DNA from: CAZQHK01 sp964593455
Lineage (GTDB): Bacteria > Muiribacteriota > CAYSPT01
Reading direction: 5' to 3'
DNA: 64,000 nucleotides
NCBI GenBank assembly: GCA_964593455.1
Contig: CAZQHK010000028.1
Span: forward strand, 1 to 64,000
Shown here: piece by piece, positions 41,991 through 50,729 of the stretch
How positions within the stretch are numbered: the first letter of the stretch is position 1
Layout: each line of letters begins with the position of its first letter
Translations under genes and position numbers: made by a program
The notes under the pieces: model-generated
Databases searched by the model: none
Seen by the model: only the letters and a program-made list of their open reading frames with translations
Told to the model about the DNA's origin: nothing

Positions 41991-43282
41991 CTGGATCCTC
42001 GATCCTCGCTCTCTTCGGGCCAACGGGAATCAATAAAGTCCAACAGCGTTTCCGCAATCAATTTGTGACCGTATACCGTGGGATGGCTGTGATCGAATAT
42101 TCGTTTTTTAAGTTCCATTCCGGACAAATTGATCCATTGTTTATAGATGTCGATAAATCCTACCGACGGATCGCTCGCATAGGTCTGCATGGTCCGGCGG
42201 AGTATATTCCGGTGAGTCTCGCTCGGTGCCATCCGGGCTTCGTAACCGGGCCGGTAAGGCATATTTATAAAGATAATCTTCATACCGTTCATCCTGGCAA
42301 TCTTAATGAAAAACTCAAGATTGTGCCGGTAATCGTCAGCCGCCACCCGGTAAAAGGACGGGGCGTCCTGACTGGCCTTGTGGTGCACGGTCTCGAGATT
42401 GAGCACCTGTTTCCGTATCACCAGGTAGGTCTGTAACTTGTACAGGATTCCTCTCAGGAGCACGAGTAACCGGTTGTCGGTCATATGGAACTTGTCTTCG
42501 GCCCAATCGAGCATACCGTCGTGGTACCCGTAGGCGATAAGCAGGATGTCGGGATGATATTTCAAGGCTACCTTCCTAAGCAGAAACAGACCTTGATAGG
42601 TGGTGTACCCGGACACGCCGGCATTGATGACGTCCCAGTTTTCCTGGCCTGATCGGTTGTTAAGCAGGTGCTGTAGCTGCCTGGGATAGGTCTCTGACGG
42701 GACCGCTCCCGCTCCTCCCATGGTGGTACTGTCTCCCATGCAGATGATGCGGTGTTTCCCTACCGGTTTCTCCAACGGTAACTCCCGGTCGGCCAGTCCC
42801 ATGGAGTTTGTCATATCGTTACCGGCCCCGAACCGGGGAGTCAAAGCGTAGAAACCAACGTGGCTCGGTCGGTACAAACGCTGTGAGCTGTAATACGACG
42901 TGGTATGCAGGATTATTTCCAGGCATATAAAAAACAAGAGGACGCTGACAACCCGGTGCCGCTTGAGCCACCTGGCAGTTCGCGCCAACAAGGATTGGTT
43001 TTGTTCCCGCCGCCAGAGCACGAGCGCGATCCCGAGCAGGATGGCGGTTACCAGGTAGACGAGTGCGGCAAAATCAACCGAGCTCGGGGTGAGGTAAGGG
43101 TAGTCCGTAACCGAGAAAGCCTGGCTTGGGGCCGGCACCTCGGACCCGGTGATGAACGATTCCCCGAGAGCGGGATTGGGATTGTTCGGCAGGTCTTTCG
43201 GGGGTCCGCCCGCGGGGTGCGGTCCCTGGCGCGGTCCCGGCGCCGGCTGCGTTGGACCGGCCGGCCTGTTGTTGACTGGCAT
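41987..43282 (-). CDS. Membrane-anchored SGNH hydrolase with proline-rich N-terminus
   Basis: The 431-residue protein has a Pro/Gly-rich cytoplasmic or linker tail (about residues 1-55), two membrane segments (about 70-90 and 110-130) and an SGNH domain with CMGDSTTMGG (block I), INAGVSGY (block II) and DHSHPTVYGH (block V Asp and His). Block III lacks the usual Gly-x-Asn: it reads AYGYHDGM, with His where Asn is expected. It sits between the two copies of the small-membrane-protein plus sulfatase-like cassette and overlaps the next gene by ATGA. GAGAGGG lies before the ATG. A surface acyl-esterase or acyltransferase role is likely. Confidence 0.82.
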   Translation of the reverse strand: MPVNNRPAGPTQPAPGPRQGPHPAGGPPKDLPNNPNPALGESFITGSEVPAPSQAFSVTDYPYLTPSSVDFAALVYLVTAILLGIALVLWRREQNQSLLARTARWLKRHRVVSVLLFFICLEIILHTTSYYSSQRLYRPSHVGFYALTPRFGAGNDMTNSMGLADRELPLEKPVGKHRIICMGDSTTMGGAGAVPSETYPRQLQHLLNNRSGQENWDVINAGVSGYTTYQGLFLLRKVALKYHPDILLIAYGYHDGMLDWAEDKFHMTDNRLLVLLRGILYKLQTYLVIRKQVLNLETVHHKASQDAPSFYRVAADDYRHNLEFFIKIARMNGMKIIFINMPYRPGYEARMAPSETHRNILRRTMQTYASDPSVGFIDIYKQWINLSGMELKKRIFDHSHPTVYGHKLIAETLLDFIDSRWPEESEDRGSR

Positions 43283-43285
43283 GGT

Positions 43286-44623
43286 TCAGTCCCTCTCCTT
43301 CGGGTCCGGTTGTTTTTCAATATGGTTGACCAACTCCCGAAAACGTGCGTCGATGCGTTTGCGCACTTCTGCCGTCGGGGACGCTTCAGCCGGCGTTCCT
43401 CCCAGCCAGGTAAGCGAACTGGTCCCGTTTTCAATAGTTTTGCGGTACTCGGGATTGGTGTAGTAATTGTCCGTATCGTTGTAGGTTACCGTCTCATTGT
43501 AGAGAACGTAGTGCCACTGGCCGTACCTGAAGCTCCAGGCGCCGGGCGCGGCTGAGAGCGCTTCCGGTGATCCGTTGGTGGAGTGAACGGATCCGTTGGT
43601 GATCAGGTTCATGGACAGCGGTCCATCAGCCGGTCCCTCTTCTCCCGTTTCAGGCAGGTTCGCCAGTTTCTGCAAGGCCGGGATTAATTCCGTCAGGGAG
43701 ACAACATCCTCTACCGTACCCTGGGTGATTGGATTTCCGTTTATGATCAGGGGGACGCTAACAGTTTCCCGGTTGGGATTTCCCGGTTCAAAAAAGATAC
43801 CGTTTTCACCGAAACTCTCACCGTGCAGCGAAGCCACCACTATCACCGAATTCCCGGTCCTGAAGGTTTCCCGCCACGAGTCGAGCAGGCGGCCCAACTG
43901 GCGGTCCATATAGCTGACTTCAGCCAGGTAGAGCAGCCACATGTAGTCACGGAACACCGATTTGAAATCGGGAGAAGTCATGTCCGTTGGAAAATCATCG
44001 ATCAGCTGGCTGCAGAAAAACTCGAAAAAAGGAGACGGCGGATCGTAGGGGACAGCGGGATCACTGTAATGGACCCAACAAAACAGCGGTCTGTCTCCCT
44101 TCCTGTTTTCAAGCCAGGCTTTTACGCGGTCATTGTTCATCTTGGCGCGGTAGAAACGGACATTCTTGCTCACGCAGGAGAAAAACACGTCGACGCCTGC
44201 CTGCCCGGCTTCCTGGTCGGTAATGATCGGCTCGGATACGGAAAGCATGGTTTCCCAGCCGAATTTTTTAAAAGGGGCGAGCAGTGAAGATTTCCAGGAC
44301 TGCTTGGTGATATCGGAGACACTTTTCCCGGTGAGGATCGAAAAGAACGCGGGCGCGGAATTTGCCGCCGGACTCCAGACATCTTTGAAAAGCAGGCCCT
44401 GGCGCGCCAAACGATCGAGATGAGGTGTTTCCGCCAGCGTATTTCCATAGCAACCCAGGGAGTCGGTTCTCAAAGAGGATACCGTGATCAAGAGGATTCC
44501 GTCGAGCGGCGACTGAGGTGAAAAGCAGCCGCTCATCATGAGTACTACCAGACAGGCCGGGAGAAACAATGTACGGCGGAATATTCGAGCCGTTACGGCT
44601 TGTGAAATAGGTTGGCTAGTCAT
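43286..44623 (-). CDS. Degenerate sulfatase-superfamily lipoprotein (copy 2)
   Basis: This 445-residue paralogue of the protein at 39909 has a lipoprotein-like signal (VVLMMSGC; Cys near residue 32). The fold marks are LLITVSSLRTDSLGCYG, LFCWVHYSDPAVPYDPPSPF, SYMDRQLGRLLDSW and SVPLIING. The first metal Asp is Ser (VSSLR), the DHG motif is LHG (ASLHGESFGENG), and the nucleophile position is Ser in NSAPAFFS. Loss of two metal ligands argues against activity. The ATG at 44623 overlaps the stop of the upstream gene and has GAGGAA upstream. An ATG at 44641 would add six residues. Shared WVHY-DP and YDPPSP phrases show recent common origin with copy 1. Confidence 0.8.
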   Translation of the reverse strand: MTSQPISQAVTARIFRRTLFLPACLVVLMMSGCFSPQSPLDGILLITVSSLRTDSLGCYGNTLAETPHLDRLARQGLLFKDVWSPAANSAPAFFSILTGKSVSDITKQSWKSSLLAPFKKFGWETMLSVSEPIITDQEAGQAGVDVFFSCVSKNVRFYRAKMNNDRVKAWLENRKGDRPLFCWVHYSDPAVPYDPPSPFFEFFCSQLIDDFPTDMTSPDFKSVFRDYMWLLYLAEVSYMDRQLGRLLDSWRETFRTGNSVIVVASLHGESFGENGIFFEPGNPNRETVSVPLIINGNPITQGTVEDVVSLTELIPALQKLANLPETGEEGPADGPLSMNLITNGSVHSTNGSPEALSAAPGAWSFRYGQWHYVLYNETVTYNDTDNYYTNPEYRKTIENGTSSLTWLGGTPAEASPTAEVRKRIDARFRELVNHIEKQPDPKERD

Positions 44624-45161
44624 GCTTAAGCAGTTCCTCAATACAGGCTTTCAGTATCAGTGGAACGGGCATTCTACTCAGGTTTGTGGATTTGGCGATC
44701 CTGGTCGGTATCCTGGTTATATCCAGCGGAAGCTGGCGGTACATGAACTGTATCTGTTTCTTGTCGAGTAGGGAGTTGATCTTTTCGAGATAGTATTTTT
44801 CATCTTCGGCTTCGTCTTCAAAATCCGTGTTGACCTTGCTTTTATCGATGGCCGGCAACAGTTTGAGGATGGCTTTGCCTTCTTTCCGGGTGAGACGAAG
44901 ATCCCGGTCGCTGGTGTCGGCCAGTAGAATGAGTCCGATCAAGGTTTGAGGAAGGGTCAGGGGCATCAGGATCGGGTCCCCGCCCATCGAATCAGGCAGC
45001 AGCGGGCCAACTTCGCGGTTGAGCTCGTGCACCTCCACCCGCAGGCGTTTCAGGGAGGTGAGCTGGTAAACAGCCCCAACCAGCAGGATGAACAGAATAA
45101 CCGTGGTGAAAACCCGCGATTTCATTGTCAGGTAGACCTTCCTAAAAACATCATTCATCAT
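44616..45161 (-). CDS. Small single-pass membrane protein, partner of the sulfatase-like protein (copy 2)
   Basis: This 181-residue protein has one membrane segment (about residues 17-37) and a helical extracytoplasmic domain with acidic residues near the middle. It is a paralogue of the protein at 41239-41808. It is the first gene of the operon running down to 39909, and its 3' end overlaps the sulfatase-like gene by 8 bp. I chose the ATG at 45161, with AGGGG upstream. A GTG at 45179 would add six residues. The function is unknown. Confidence 0.68.
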   Translation of the reverse strand: MMNDVFRKVYLTMKSRVFTTVILFILLVGAVYQLTSLKRLRVEVHELNREVGPLLPDSMGGDPILMPLTLPQTLIGLILLADTSDRDLRLTRKEGKAILKLLPAIDKSKVNTDFEDEAEDEKYYLEKINSLLDKKQIQFMYRQLPLDITRIPTRIAKSTNLSRMPVPLILKACIEELLKHD

Positions 45162-45262
45162 ATCATACGCCCCTTTCACTGTAAAGTTTGGCCTGACACA
45201 GGGAAAGGGCTTTACAAAGCCAGTTCTAGAAGTGTTCAGGGGAGATTTTAGATTCTATCGTT

Positions 45263-45291
45263 TTGTTATTACGTTTTGTCTGGTGTACAAT
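45263..45291 (+). promoter_or_regulatory. Promoter of the SGNH-HEAT gene at 45442
   Basis: TTGTTA (45263-45268), 17 bp and TACAAT (45286-45291). The predicted start near 45298 falls inside the left arm of an 11-bp inverted repeat. Confidence 0.65.
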
Positions 45292-45293
45292 GT

Positions 45294-45325
45294 CAGATAA
45301 CGCCGACTGCGGGCGGCGTTATCTG
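45294..45325. promoter_or_regulatory. Perfect 11-bp inverted repeat spanning the predicted transcription start
   Basis: CAGATAACGCC (45294-45304) and GGCGTTATCTG (45315-45325) are separated by 10 bases, without a T tract. The right arm with flanking bases recurs at 45379-45399. The position fits an operator, or a stable hairpin at the 5' end of the transcript. Confidence 0.6.
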
Positions 45326-45399
45326 CGGTGTTTGGAACCGGCAGAGAAATATTGCGGCTCAAACACCGGATTTCTAGGTGCGGGCGGCGTTATCTGCGG
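45308..45399. repeat. 21-bp perfect direct repeat in the leader of the SGNH-HEAT gene
   Basis: A 21-bp sequence beginning TGCGGGCGGC occurs at 45308-45328 and again at 45379-45399. The first copy contains the right arm of the adjacent inverted repeat. The second is a lone arm, so it may be a second half-site for the same factor. Confidence 0.75.
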
Positions 45400-45441
45400 A
45401 GTAAGGATAGTAGAAGAGTAGGGATAAGGCGAGTAGAGTGT

Positions 45442-47178
45442 ATGGCACGAAAAAGGGTTAAAATTTTAGTGCTGGTGACGGTCAATATCGCCATCCTGGT
45501 GATCCTGGAATTGGGCCTCAGGCTGGCTGGGTTTTCTCCGCCGTCCCGGCGGTCTGATCCTTTTCGCGGATTTTTCGGGAACTACCGGGTCTATGGGACG
45601 GAGCAACCGGCGGGACTGGGGACATATTATCGAACGAATCCCAACAAGCTCCATGCTTTTCAGTTGGAGTATTTTACGGCGCGAAAAAAAGAAGGCGCCG
45701 TACGGGTCTTCTGCCTGGGAGGGTCGACGGTAAACGGGGGCGTTTACCGGGAAACCTATGTCCGGGCGCTCAAACTTTTGGCTGCCGGGGATGAGTGGGG
45801 CCGCCGCCTGGAGATCGTCAACGCAGGTGGGAACGGTTATGATTCGGCCCAGATCATTCATCTCAGCCGGGAACTTGCCCGTTACCGTCCGGAGGCGCTG
45901 ATAATCCTTTCCGGCCATAACGAGTTCTCTTCGCTCCGGTATCATCGTGACCTGCTCTCCCAGGGTGCGGCCGTTCGTAAACTCCGCGTTTTTCTCGATC
46001 TGTTCCGTGTAACCCATCTGCTCAGGCGCCTGGTGGGTGAAGCGAAAAAAACCGGTATGACCTTCGATATCGAGCCACCCGGAGGACCCGTCACAGAAAC
46101 CGAACGAGATCATATCCTGGCCAGGATGAAAAATAATTTACGGCAGGTGGCCGCTTTAGGCAGACAACATGGTTTTCACGTTATCCTGGCCGCCCCGGCG
46201 GCCAACCTGCGGTATCCTCCCGTTGGTAAGGAAGGTTCAGCGGCGGCTCTGTTCGTGCAGGCTGAGGAGGAATTGAAAGCAGGTTTAGCGGATAAAGCGC
46301 GGCAGTCGTACTGCGAAGCGTGGATCGGGGACAGTGTTCCCAAGAGGATCGTTCCCGCTCAAACCGAAGTAATAAAGCAAGTGGCCGCCGATACCGGCTG
46401 CCGGATCATAGATTTTCAGCCGATTTTCAAACAGGCAGCCACAGATGCTATTCCCGGTGATTCCCTGTTTCTCGATTTCTGTCATCCGAACTTCGAGGGA
46501 AATATCATCATGGCGCGGAGTCTGTTCAAGCTCCTGAAAACCCTCGATTATCCCGGCCGGTCGGATTCCGCGGCCGAGACCGGGATAATGGCCGGTACCG
46601 GCGCCGGAGGCACGTCTCCCGAGATTATCGAGTCCCGTATCAAAAATGGGTCTCCCGCCGAAGCCCTGGCGGCGTCAGTAGAGTTGGCCGGCGCTCCCGG
46701 ACGGCCGCGGTTTGAGCCGGTTATAGACCGTTTCAGGAACAGTCGGTCGCTCGTGTTCAAGAAGATGCTGCTCGAACGCCTGGGCCGGGCTTCGCCTTTG
46801 ATCGTTCCGCTGCTTATCGAAACATTGAATACCAGGCATTTTGCTTTTGACGCCCGGCAGGCGCTGCTCACGGTTACCGGCCAGTATTTCGGTCTTCGCT
46901 CCTACCGCGTGTCCCGGGCGGTAGACCAATGGAAAAAATGGTGGCGCTCAGGGGTCATCGACCGCCGCCGGTTACTGCTCAGAAAAAACCTGCAATCTGT
47001 CGCTGCTCGCTTAAACAGCGATGACCTGAATGTCCGGCTGGCGTCGATAACCATCCTGGAGGAACTGACCGGGGAGACGCTGGAGTTTGATCCTCTGGCT
47101 CTGGAATCTGAACGGACTTCCGCCTGCAACCGGTGGAAAATATGGTCCGAAGAGCTTAATTCCGGCTCGTCACAGTAA
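45442..47178 (+). CDS. Membrane-anchored SGNH hydrolase with C-terminal HEAT-like repeats (paralogue C)
   Basis: The 578-residue protein has a membrane anchor (about residues 7-27) and an SGNH domain with CLGGSTVNGG (Ser95), LSGHNEF and DFCHPNFEGN. A TPR-like helix pair lies near 255-290, and the C-terminal region has two HEAT-like units (ALLTVTGQYFG, DQWKKWWRSG, TILEELTGETLEFDP). Whole-length similarity to the proteins at 5013 and 6764 shows a dispersed paralogue family. The ATG at 45442 begins MARKRVKILVLVTVN, aligning with the other two, and has only a weak ribosome site. It has its own promoter, inverted repeat and direct repeat. It converges with the SGNH gene at 47188. Confidence 0.85.
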   Translation: MARKRVKILVLVTVNIAILVILELGLRLAGFSPPSRRSDPFRGFFGNYRVYGTEQPAGLGTYYRTNPNKLHAFQLEYFTARKKEGAVRVFCLGGSTVNGGVYRETYVRALKLLAAGDEWGRRLEIVNAGGNGYDSAQIIHLSRELARYRPEALIILSGHNEFSSLRYHRDLLSQGAAVRKLRVFLDLFRVTHLLRRLVGEAKKTGMTFDIEPPGGPVTETERDHILARMKNNLRQVAALGRQHGFHVILAAPAANLRYPPVGKEGSAAALFVQAEEELKAGLADKARQSYCEAWIGDSVPKRIVPAQTEVIKQVAADTGCRIIDFQPIFKQAATDAIPGDSLFLDFCHPNFEGNIIMARSLFKLLKTLDYPGRSDSAAETGIMAGTGAGGTSPEIIESRIKNGSPAEALAASVELAGAPGRPRFEPVIDRFRNSRSLVFKKMLLERLGRASPLIVPLLIETLNTRHFAFDARQALLTVTGQYFGLRSYRVSRAVDQWKKWWRSGVIDRRRLLLRKNLQSVAARLNSDDLNVRLASITILEELTGETLEFDPLALESERTSACNRWKIWSEELNSGSSQ

Positions 47179-47187
47179 CAACTGCGT

Positions 47188-48297
47188 TCAGTGAACGGCC
47201 TTTTCCTCCAAAAGCCCTTTCCCGAGATACTCACCCATCATTCGCAGGCCTTTCGCGTTCGGGTGACCGTCGTCAAAAAACAGGTCTTCGGCGTATTCGG
47301 TCGTGTCCATGAAGGTGTAGATGTCCGGTGAAACCAGGTTCGATGATCCGCTTTCAGGCTTATATACCGTCTCGTACACTACCCGGCCGGCACCGCCGGT
47401 AAAGAACACCAGCCGCTGGTTCTCTCCGTCTACCTGTAGTTTGAGCCCCCGATCTTTCCCCGCCTGTTCGAACAGGGTCATACAGTCGGCAAAGGTGACA
47501 TCTTTTCTCCGGGCTGTTTGCTCCATGGTGTCACGGAAACGGGGTGTCAGGGGGTAGAGATCGAAACTGCTGCGGGGCGGGCAGATAAACGCTACTTTAA
47601 ACCCTTCACGCCGGCCCAGTTCGACTATCTCGGTAAGCTGCCGGTCGTATTTGGAAAACGGGTTGCGGGCCTTCAAGTCACCGAGTTTGCAGATCGTAAC
47701 CAGGTCGGGTTTAAGCGGAATAATGGTTTTGTTCAGATAAAGCAGGATCTGCTCGAGGTCGTAACCCGGTACCCCGGCGTTGATCACCTCGATCCGCTTA
47801 TTTCCTCGACCGTGTTTATTGAGATAAGCTTCCAGTACCCGGGGATAGGAATTCTTCTCCGCGAAGCCCCAGCCGAAGGTGATGGAATCACCCATACATA
47901 CGATTCTGAAGGTGCCGGCAGGCGGTTTTTTTGAAAATTCGGAACCGCGGAATCCCTGGCTGTTCGTGCTGACTTTGAAAGCGATGCGCCGTTTGATCTT
48001 CTGGCGCTCTCCTACCGTAAGTTTAAACGTAGGCGGCGTCGGTCTACCGGGAACTACCACGGTGGCTTTTTTAAGATCTGATTTGAGCCGGTAGCGAAGT
48101 ATCCGGTCCTGGACGGTGATGACATCGGAGACGAAGACCCGGCGCCGGAACAAGACGTTCATGGCGACCACCAGAATCAACGTGATCGCCAGCAGGATGT
48201 AGAAAGGATCGCGGTATTTCGCCCGGTAACCCGGCTCGTTTTCTCCGGTATCCGGTCCGGCCGCCTGTTCGGTCAGACCGTTCTCATGCGCAGTCAT
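47188..48297 (-). CDS. Membrane-anchored SGNH hydrolase
   Basis: The 369-residue protein has one membrane segment (about residues 28-48), then an SGNH domain with CMGDSITFGWG (block I), VINAGVPGYD (block II) and DDGHPNAKG (block V Asp and His). The block III region reads CKLGDLKARN, with no canonical Gly-x-Asn. It is the last gene of a four-gene operon with the radical SAM (50730), methyltransferase (50072) and GT-C-like (48294) genes. Its ATG overlaps the GT-C-like stop in ATGA, so translation is coupled. It may transfer or remove an acyl group on the product made by that operon. Confidence 0.82.
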   Translation of the reverse strand: MTAHENGLTEQAAGPDTGENEPGYRAKYRDPFYILLAITLILVVAMNVLFRRRVFVSDVITVQDRILRYRLKSDLKKATVVVPGRPTPPTFKLTVGERQKIKRRIAFKVSTNSQGFRGSEFSKKPPAGTFRIVCMGDSITFGWGFAEKNSYPRVLEAYLNKHGRGNKRIEVINAGVPGYDLEQILLYLNKTIIPLKPDLVTICKLGDLKARNPFSKYDRQLTEIVELGRREGFKVAFICPPRSSFDLYPLTPRFRDTMEQTARRKDVTFADCMTLFEQAGKDRGLKLQVDGENQRLVFFTGGAGRVVYETVYKPESGSSNLVSPDIYTFMDTTEYAEDLFFDDGHPNAKGLRMMGEYLGKGLLEEKAVH

Positions 48298-50075
48298 TCA
48301 GTGTTGTCACCACCTTGCGGGGAAGACCGGGAGCTCTCCGGCGCCAGTTTGAACACTTTCAGCATATCAGATGCGTGTACCGGTTGGCCAAGGGAACGTT
48401 CCAGAAAGTCGTATGTCCTTTGCCGGGCCCGTTTGTCCGTGTAGAAATCATGGTAAACAAACACGTAGGCGAACCCTTCACCGACGAGATCTTTGACTCC
48501 TTTGACCACGTTTTTCTCCGCGGCCCATGAGGTGCTGTACCGTTCGTTGAACTCGATGCTCAACAGGCATTTTACAAACGGGTTCACGGACATGGTTGTT
48601 TTCAACGTTGTGCAAGGACTGTTCACGGTGTAGGTAGTGTTTCGGCGGTGATACATCTGGTAGTAGAAGTAGCGGGTGTTGAGCCAGTAAGGCTTGTATT
48701 TGACCGGCAGATCGATGACGGCTTCGGAGCGGTAATTACTACCCAGTTTTGTCATGAACGGGTCCACGGCCAGATTTCCCACGTCGATGGGATACGGCGC
48801 CGGCGAGAGAAACAAATTTTCCAGCACGAGCAGCGTTCCGATAAAGATCGCGGTGAGTGCCGGGTATCGTATCTTTTTCAAAAGATGGGTCCAGCCAAAA
48901 CTTGCGTACACCATCAAGGCCAGCCCCAGTACCGGAAAAAACCGTTGCGGATGGCCGACGGTGCTGAAAAAGGGAACGTACTTGAACACGTAGTAGAAGG
49001 GAAGTTTCAGGGGACTGCCGCCCATGGTCACAAACCGGCCTTTCACGTACAGGAACGGACCCAGGGTCATGATAAAAAAGAAAATGACGAGCAACAGCCA
49101 GAAGGGACCGGCCCTGCGGCGCGAAGAAAACCAGCCGAACACCGCCGAAACGATCAGCACGAACCCGATGTAACTTACGTGGTAAAAATTTTCTCCAAAT
49201 TTCTTCTTGAGGTCCGGAGAGTGATAGCTGCCGGGCATCACAAACGATAATACGTCCACCACGTTGTGCTCGTTCTTGAACAGGCTGAGGACTTCCGTGT
49301 GGTCCCGTTTAACGATGGCCGTGTCGGCTTTCAGGGACCGGGCCAGGACCCCGGCCAGGGGCAGAACCAGGCCGGCCGATAAAACACCGGCGATGAGCGC
49401 GTAGGGCAGGACGGACAGGCTCCGTTTCCGGTCCTTGATCAGCAGAGAGCCGAACCAGAGTACGGCGCACATCACGTTGATCAGGGCATAATACCAGTTT
49501 CCCAGGAAGGTGATAAAAAAACAGACCGCCGCGGTGATGGAAGCGTGTCTCTGGCCCGAACCGAGCTTTAAAAGCGCCAGGATAAAGAGCACGGTCCAGC
49601 TGAAGTTGAGAACTTCTGAAATACCGTTGTGTATCTCGGAGAGGAAAAACGGTGATGTGGCCATGAAAATACCGGCCATAACAGACGCTGCTTGCCCGCC
49701 GGTAACGTGTTTGCAGAGCAGAAAGGAAGACAGTCCGAGTAGAAATACTTTGATGGCCAGCACGCAGTTGAACGCCTGCTCGATGGACAGGCACAACTGG
49801 AAGGGGACGGAGAGCAGGGCTCCGAACAGATCGGGGAAATAGAGGACGCCGCCCTGCGGGTGTTTTATGAGCCCGGTTTCGAACGGGATCTCGTGGTTGT
49901 TGATGACCGAGTCTCCGATCCACCAGTATCCCCAAAGATGTGGCCAGACGTCCGATTCCGTGGCTCCGATGACGTATCCGGTTTTCCATGAAGGAAAAAG
50001 CAGCAGAACTGCCAGCAGGCCGAAAAGCATGATAGGCAGCAACCGCCGGAGACGGTTTTGATTATCGTTCTTCAT
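48294..50075 (-). CDS. Polytopic GT-C-like membrane protein (copy 2)
   Basis: The 593-residue protein has about 11-13 membrane segments. The first loop has ATESDVWPHLWGYWWI and HPQGGVLYF, aligning with ENSDVWSHLWGFWWV and YPKGGILYF of the protein at 36875. The C-terminal domain has AVIDLPVKYKP and YYQMYHRRN. The best reading is a GT-C glycosyltransferase or a related YfhO-like protein using a polyprenyl-linked donor. I chose the ATG at 50075, which overlaps the methyltransferase stop (ATGA). A much longer upstream frame would run into that gene. It is followed at once by the SGNH gene. Confidence 0.72.
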   Translation of the reverse strand: MKNDNQNRLRRLLPIMLFGLLAVLLLFPSWKTGYVIGATESDVWPHLWGYWWIGDSVINNHEIPFETGLIKHPQGGVLYFPDLFGALLSVPFQLCLSIEQAFNCVLAIKVFLLGLSSFLLCKHVTGGQAASVMAGIFMATSPFFLSEIHNGISEVLNFSWTVLFILALLKLGSGQRHASITAAVCFFITFLGNWYYALINVMCAVLWFGSLLIKDRKRSLSVLPYALIAGVLSAGLVLPLAGVLARSLKADTAIVKRDHTEVLSLFKNEHNVVDVLSFVMPGSYHSPDLKKKFGENFYHVSYIGFVLIVSAVFGWFSSRRRAGPFWLLLVIFFFIMTLGPFLYVKGRFVTMGGSPLKLPFYYVFKYVPFFSTVGHPQRFFPVLGLALMVYASFGWTHLLKKIRYPALTAIFIGTLLVLENLFLSPAPYPIDVGNLAVDPFMTKLGSNYRSEAVIDLPVKYKPYWLNTRYFYYQMYHRRNTTYTVNSPCTTLKTTMSVNPFVKCLLSIEFNERYSTSWAAEKNVVKGVKDLVGEGFAYVFVYHDFYTDKRARQRTYDFLERSLGQPVHASDMLKVFKLAPESSRSSPQGGDNTE

Positions 50076-50701
50076 GTTTGCAGTCCGATAATGAAAAATC
50101 CTTTTTCCCAGGAATTGGTTACAAAATATTTTACCGTCATTCCGTGGTTTTCCATACACGTCTGGTACTCGGCGATTGTTTTTAACGGAGACAGTTTCAT
50201 GGCGCTGAACAGGTTGATCACCGTCCAATGAATTTTGCTGAAGAAAGCGGGGGCGTACGTCGATATGAGCAGCATCCCGGGCGTGTTTAGCATGCTTTTT
50301 GCCTTTTTGATACTGTCTTCAAAATCCAGGTAATTCCATGTTCCGGAACTGATGATGAGATCGAATGAACCGGAAATATCATACAATTCTCCTTCTTTGA
50401 ATTCCATTCCGGGGTCGGTATAGTTTTTCTTGGCGAACTCGATCATCTCTGGCGATGTATCGATACCAAGGAGAGTGCTTTTGGGAAAGACTTTATGGAT
50501 CTTCGAGCTGAAATTACCGGGACCGCAGCCCACGTCAAGGATGGTTTTGACTGGAAATGGCATTTTTGAGCATTCTGACAGGACCTTCATATCGGTCCGC
50601 CGTTTCCATTTCCCGAACGGAGGAACCGATAAATGAAAAAGATAAATCCGGGGTGAATTGTAATACAGATTCAGTAGGTTAAGCCGCTGGAAAAATTTCA
50701 T
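50072..50701 (-). CDS. SAM-dependent class I methyltransferase
   Basis: The 209-residue protein has a Rossmann methyltransferase core: ILDVGCGPGNFSSK (motif I), LLGIDTSPEMIEFA (motif II), and FDLIISSGTWNYLD near motif IV. It lies between the radical SAM gene (28 bp upstream) and the GT-C-like gene (4-bp overlap), so the three are co-expressed. The substrate is not evident, with the operon product the obvious candidate. GGAG lies some 12 bases before the ATG. Confidence 0.85.
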   Translation of the reverse strand: MKFFQRLNLLNLYYNSPRIYLFHLSVPPFGKWKRRTDMKVLSECSKMPFPVKTILDVGCGPGNFSSKIHKVFPKSTLLGIDTSPEMIEFAKKNYTDPGMEFKEGELYDISGSFDLIISSGTWNYLDFEDSIKKAKSMLNTPGMLLISTYAPAFFSKIHWTVINLFSAMKLSPLKTIAEYQTCMENHGMTVKYFVTNSWEKGFFIIGLQT

Positions 50702-50729
50702 CGAGTCATGTCTCCGGAATCATTGTACC

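Noticed and set aside
41863..42057. 64-codon minus-strand frame beside the SGNH stop
   Set aside because: It has no ribosome site and a Gly-rich tail with no membrane pattern. The overlapping 44-residue frame has a membrane helix, a ribosome site and translational coupling.
49309..49989. 226-codon frame within the GT-C-like gene region
   Set aside because: It is very rich in Arg, Pro and His, and is on the same strand but out of frame with an obvious membrane protein.
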